Origin: Candidatus Berkelbacteria bacterium RIFCSPLOWO2_01_FULL_50_28
Lineage (GTDB): Bacteria; Patescibacteria; UBA1384; 2-12-FULL-50-11
Direction of reading: 5' to 3'
Assembly (NCBI GenBank): GCA_001774395.1
Contig: MEZX01000002.1
Location: forward strand, 1 to 29,611
Length of the DNA: 29,611 nucleotides
Both the position numbers and the translations under genes were made by a program. The notes under the pieces are model-generated. The model was not told the origin of the DNA. It ran no database searches and saw nothing but the letters and a program-made list of their open reading frames with translations. Below are positions 28,011 through 29,611 of this stretch, in pieces (position 1 is the first letter of the stretch; every line of letters starts with the position of its first letter).

Positions 28011-29522
28011 ATGAATAAAGAAGATCATCTTCCAAGCAAAAAAGAGCTGGGACAGACACCTCCGCGGCCGGAAAGTGAAATTCGGTTAGATAAATTAGGA
28101 CAGCTTAAGAAGCTGGGGATAAATCCATATCCGTCGGCGACGCCGGAACATATTACTATCGAGGAGGCCCGGAGCAAGAAAGAAGGCGCTAAAATTGCCG
28201 TTGTGGGCCGACTGACTTCAATTCGCAAACACGGCAAAATCGCATTTTTGGATCTGACTCACGAGGATCGTAAGATTCAGCTCTTCTCGTCGATCGACAA
28301 CAAGGAAGTTTTTGAATTAATCGATCTGCTCGACACCGGTGACTATATCTGGGTCAGTGGCGAACTCTTCACGACGAAAGCCGGTGAGCTAACGATCAAG
28401 GTTAAAACGCTCACGTTGTTATCCAAGTCGCTCTTGCCCATTCCCGAAGGCTGGAACGGCCTGGAAAACGTTGAGGCACGTTACCGTCAACGGGCATTGG
28501 ACTTCAAAATCAATCCCGAGGCACGTCAGATTATCCGAACCCGAGCCAAGATTATCAGCACATTGCGTGACTTCCTTGAGCGTCACGGCTTCATTGAAAT
28601 TACCACACCGGTTTTACAACCGATCCCGGGTGGCGCCACCGCAAAGCCGTTTGTGACTAAGTACAATGTACTAGGCGCCGATTTTTACCTTCGAGTTTCC
28701 GACGAGCTCTACCTTAAGCGGTTAGTCGTCGGTGGCTTTGAGAGAGTTTTTGAGATTGGGCCGGATTTCCGCAACGAAGGCATCTCTCATATGCATAACC
28801 CCGAATTTACGATGTGCGAGTTTTACTGGGCCTATCAAACATACGACGGCTTGATGAAAGTGACGCAACAGCTTGTGCAGGAGCTGGTAAAGACAGCCTG
28901 CGGCTCGCTCAAAATCAGCTATCAAGATCAGCCGTTAGATTTTTCCGGAGATTTCACCGTCGTCAAGTTTGTCGACTTACTTAAACAGGACATCGGCATT
29001 GATATTGAGCAAGCTGACACATTTGTAAAACTCAAAAAAGCCATTGAAGAAAAGGGCATAAAGTTCGAGGGGCAGAAAATAACTGTCTGGAGCGAGCTGG
29101 TAGATGAATTATTCAAAAAAGTTACTCGACCGAAAATCGTTCAGCCGACCTTTATCATTGACTACCCGCTCGAGACAAAACCCTTAGCAAAAATACATCA
29201 TGACAACCCAAAGCTCGTTGAGAATTTTTACCTCGTTGCCGCTGGCGGGTTCGAGTTGGTCAACGCTTACTCGGAGTTAAACGACCCGATCGACCAAGAG
29301 GCACGGTTCAAAGAACAGGCCAAGATGAAAGCGGCCGGCTGGGACGAAGCCCAGGTGATGGACGAGAACTATATCGAGGCCTTGAAGTACGGTATGCCAC
29401 CAACGGCCGGCTGGGGTATGGGCATCGATCGGTTAACGATGATCGTAACGGATCAGCATTCGATCAAAGAGGTCATTCCGTTCCCAACTCTGCGACCGAT
29501 TGGAAAGCCCAGAAAGAGCTAA
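28011..29522 (+). CDS. lysS: Class II lysyl-tRNA synthetase
   Basis: 503 aa from the ATG at 28011 (a GTG at 28008 would add one Met). The N-terminal OB fold (about 58-150; VVGRLTSIRKHGKIAFLDL) binds the tRNA anticodon. The class II catalytic core has motif 2 FRNEGISHMHNPEFTMCEFY and motif 3 GWGMGIDRLTMI near the C-terminus. It charges tRNA-Lys with lysine in an ATP-dependent reaction. Length and order are complete. It appears to be under a promoter adjacent to an XRE operator, which is unusual for an essential synthetase. Its stop overlaps the next start (TAATG). Confidence 0.95.
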   Translation: MNKEDHLPSKKELGQTPPRPESEIRLDKLGQLKKLGINPYPSATPEHITIEEARSKKEGAKIAVVGRLTSIRKHGKIAFLDLTHEDRKIQLFSSIDNKEVFELIDLLDTGDYIWVSGELFTTKAGELTIKVKTLTLLSKSLLPIPEGWNGLENVEARYRQRALDFKINPEARQIIRTRAKIISTLRDFLERHGFIEITTPVLQPIPGGATAKPFVTKYNVLGADFYLRVSDELYLKRLVVGGFERVFEIGPDFRNEGISHMHNPEFTMCEFYWAYQTYDGLMKVTQQLVQELVKTACGSLKISYQDQPLDFSGDFTVVKFVDLLKQDIGIDIEQADTFVKLKKAIEEKGIKFEGQKITVWSELVDELFKKVTRPKIVQPTFIIDYPLETKPLAKIHHDNPKLVENFYLVAAGGFELVNAYSELNDPIDQEARFKEQAKMKAAGWDEAQVMDENYIEALKYGMPPTAGWGMGIDRLTMIVTDQHSIKEVIPFPTLRPIGKPRKS

Positions 29523-29611
29523 TGAAAATCCTCAAGTTCCCAAACTTGAGCAGTCAAAATGAGTCAGTTCACGGTGTAGCGACCACGGATTTTGGCAATA
29601 TGTCGTTTCGC
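29522..29611 (+). CDS. Start of a PgeF/YfiH-type (DUF152, laccase-domain) protein, truncated by the window end
   Basis: Thirty codons from an ATG that overlaps the lysS stop by one base, open to the last base of the window. The visible protein begins MKILKFPNLSSQNE and continues with VHGVATTDFGNMSFR, matching the family opening of F-x-N-L followed by HG-x-(S/A)T-x-x-FG. Characterised members (PgeF/YfiH) remove misincorporated amino acids from peptidoglycan precursors, and purine-nucleoside-cleaving activity is reported for relatives. Translational coupling to lysS is expected. The assignment rests on 30 residues only. Confidence 0.5.
   Translation, partial: MKILKFPNLSSQNESVHGVATTDFGNMSFR
29531..29550. 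other. Hairpin inside the start of the PgeF-like gene
   Basis: CTCAAGTT (29531-29538), loop CCCA, AACTTGAG (29543-29550): a perfect 8-bp stem just after the overlapping start codon. No T-run follows, so it is not a standard terminator; it could limit translation or be chance. Confidence 0.3.

Noticed and set aside
1..29611. tRNA, rRNA, integrase, transposase or toxin genes
   Set aside because: None was seen on either strand; no T-loop GGTTCGA motif sits in a plausible tRNA fold (the GGTTCGAGAG at 9985 belongs to a promoter block), and the XRE regulator has no adjacent toxin.

Overview
The window looks like a chromosomal segment of a small-genome bacterium, most likely of the Patescibacteria/CPR radiation. 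This rests on short tightly packed genes, many small exported or single-anchor proteins, an uncharacterised protein (26614-27342) resembling a multi-copy CPR family with a KHFFG...CLGSR signature, an RRM-type RNA-binding protein, and intergenic REP-like palindromes (TCCGCC/GGCGGA and TTCGACT..GCTC types). TGA is used as a stop (csoR and the P-type ATPase), so this is not a lineage that recodes TGA. The phylum cannot be fixed from sequence alone, and another leaderless-prone lineage is not excluded. There are no rRNA or tRNA genes, CRISPR arrays or recognisable insertion sequences.

Layout. 7-3669: three exported or anchored proteins (beta-propeller with an Asp-box, amidohydrolase-like TIM barrel, degenerate M23-like) that share the same N-terminal anchor but have unrelated bodies, with a GNAT acetyltransferase between them. 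3695-4885 (minus): CcdA-like membrane protein plus anchored thioredoxin. 5033-7050: nucleoside deaminase, Nudix hydrolase and RlmA-type rRNA methyltransferase, each behind its own promoter in REP-like DNA. 7140-9057 (minus): 559-aa protein with a probable transglutaminase-like Cys-His-Asp core plus a 75-aa helical protein. 9166-11387: SDR oxidoreductase, DUF218/YdcF-like protein, glutamate racemase. 11437-17983: copper island with CsoR, CcdA-like protein, anchored redoxin, DUF305 protein and a P1B-type ATPase, followed by a FtsX/MacB-type ABC exporter pair. 18080-19259: ASCH protein and two small proteins. 19266-21847 (minus): GT4 glycosyltransferase, PIG-L deacetylase, DedA membrane protein. 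21965-23174: ZIP transporter and RRM protein. 23246-24739 (minus): ECF-type sigma factor with a 300-residue extension. 24824-27342: small membrane protein, unknown 85-aa protein, RmuC, CPR-type unknown protein. 27554-29611: XRE regulator bracketed by 28-bp near-direct repeats, lysS, and the start of a PgeF/YfiH-type gene.

The strongest whole-window signal is transcriptional. About eighteen genes have a -10 hexamer (TANNNT or close) ending nearly always 6-8 nt before the start codon, usually with a -35 (TCGACA, TTGCTC, CTGGCGG or TTGACA type) 17-18 nt further up and no usable Shine-Dalgarno, which predicts leaderless mRNAs. A second class (operon-internal genes, small proteins, and the minus-strand genes at 7140-9057, 23246-24739, 25122-25379 and 26614-27342) has a strong GGAGG site and, where a promoter is visible, a leader of about 25-40 nt. 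Several leaderless promoters appear to take their -35 box from REP-like palindromes.

The copper island reads as one system. CsoR carries the Cys-His-Cys Cu(I) triad and a candidate operator over its own -10 and start codon. The ATPase would export copper, DUF305 and the Met/His-bearing redoxin would handle it outside the membrane, and the CcdA-like protein would pass electrons to the redoxin. The ATPase carries CPD where CPC or CPH is usual.
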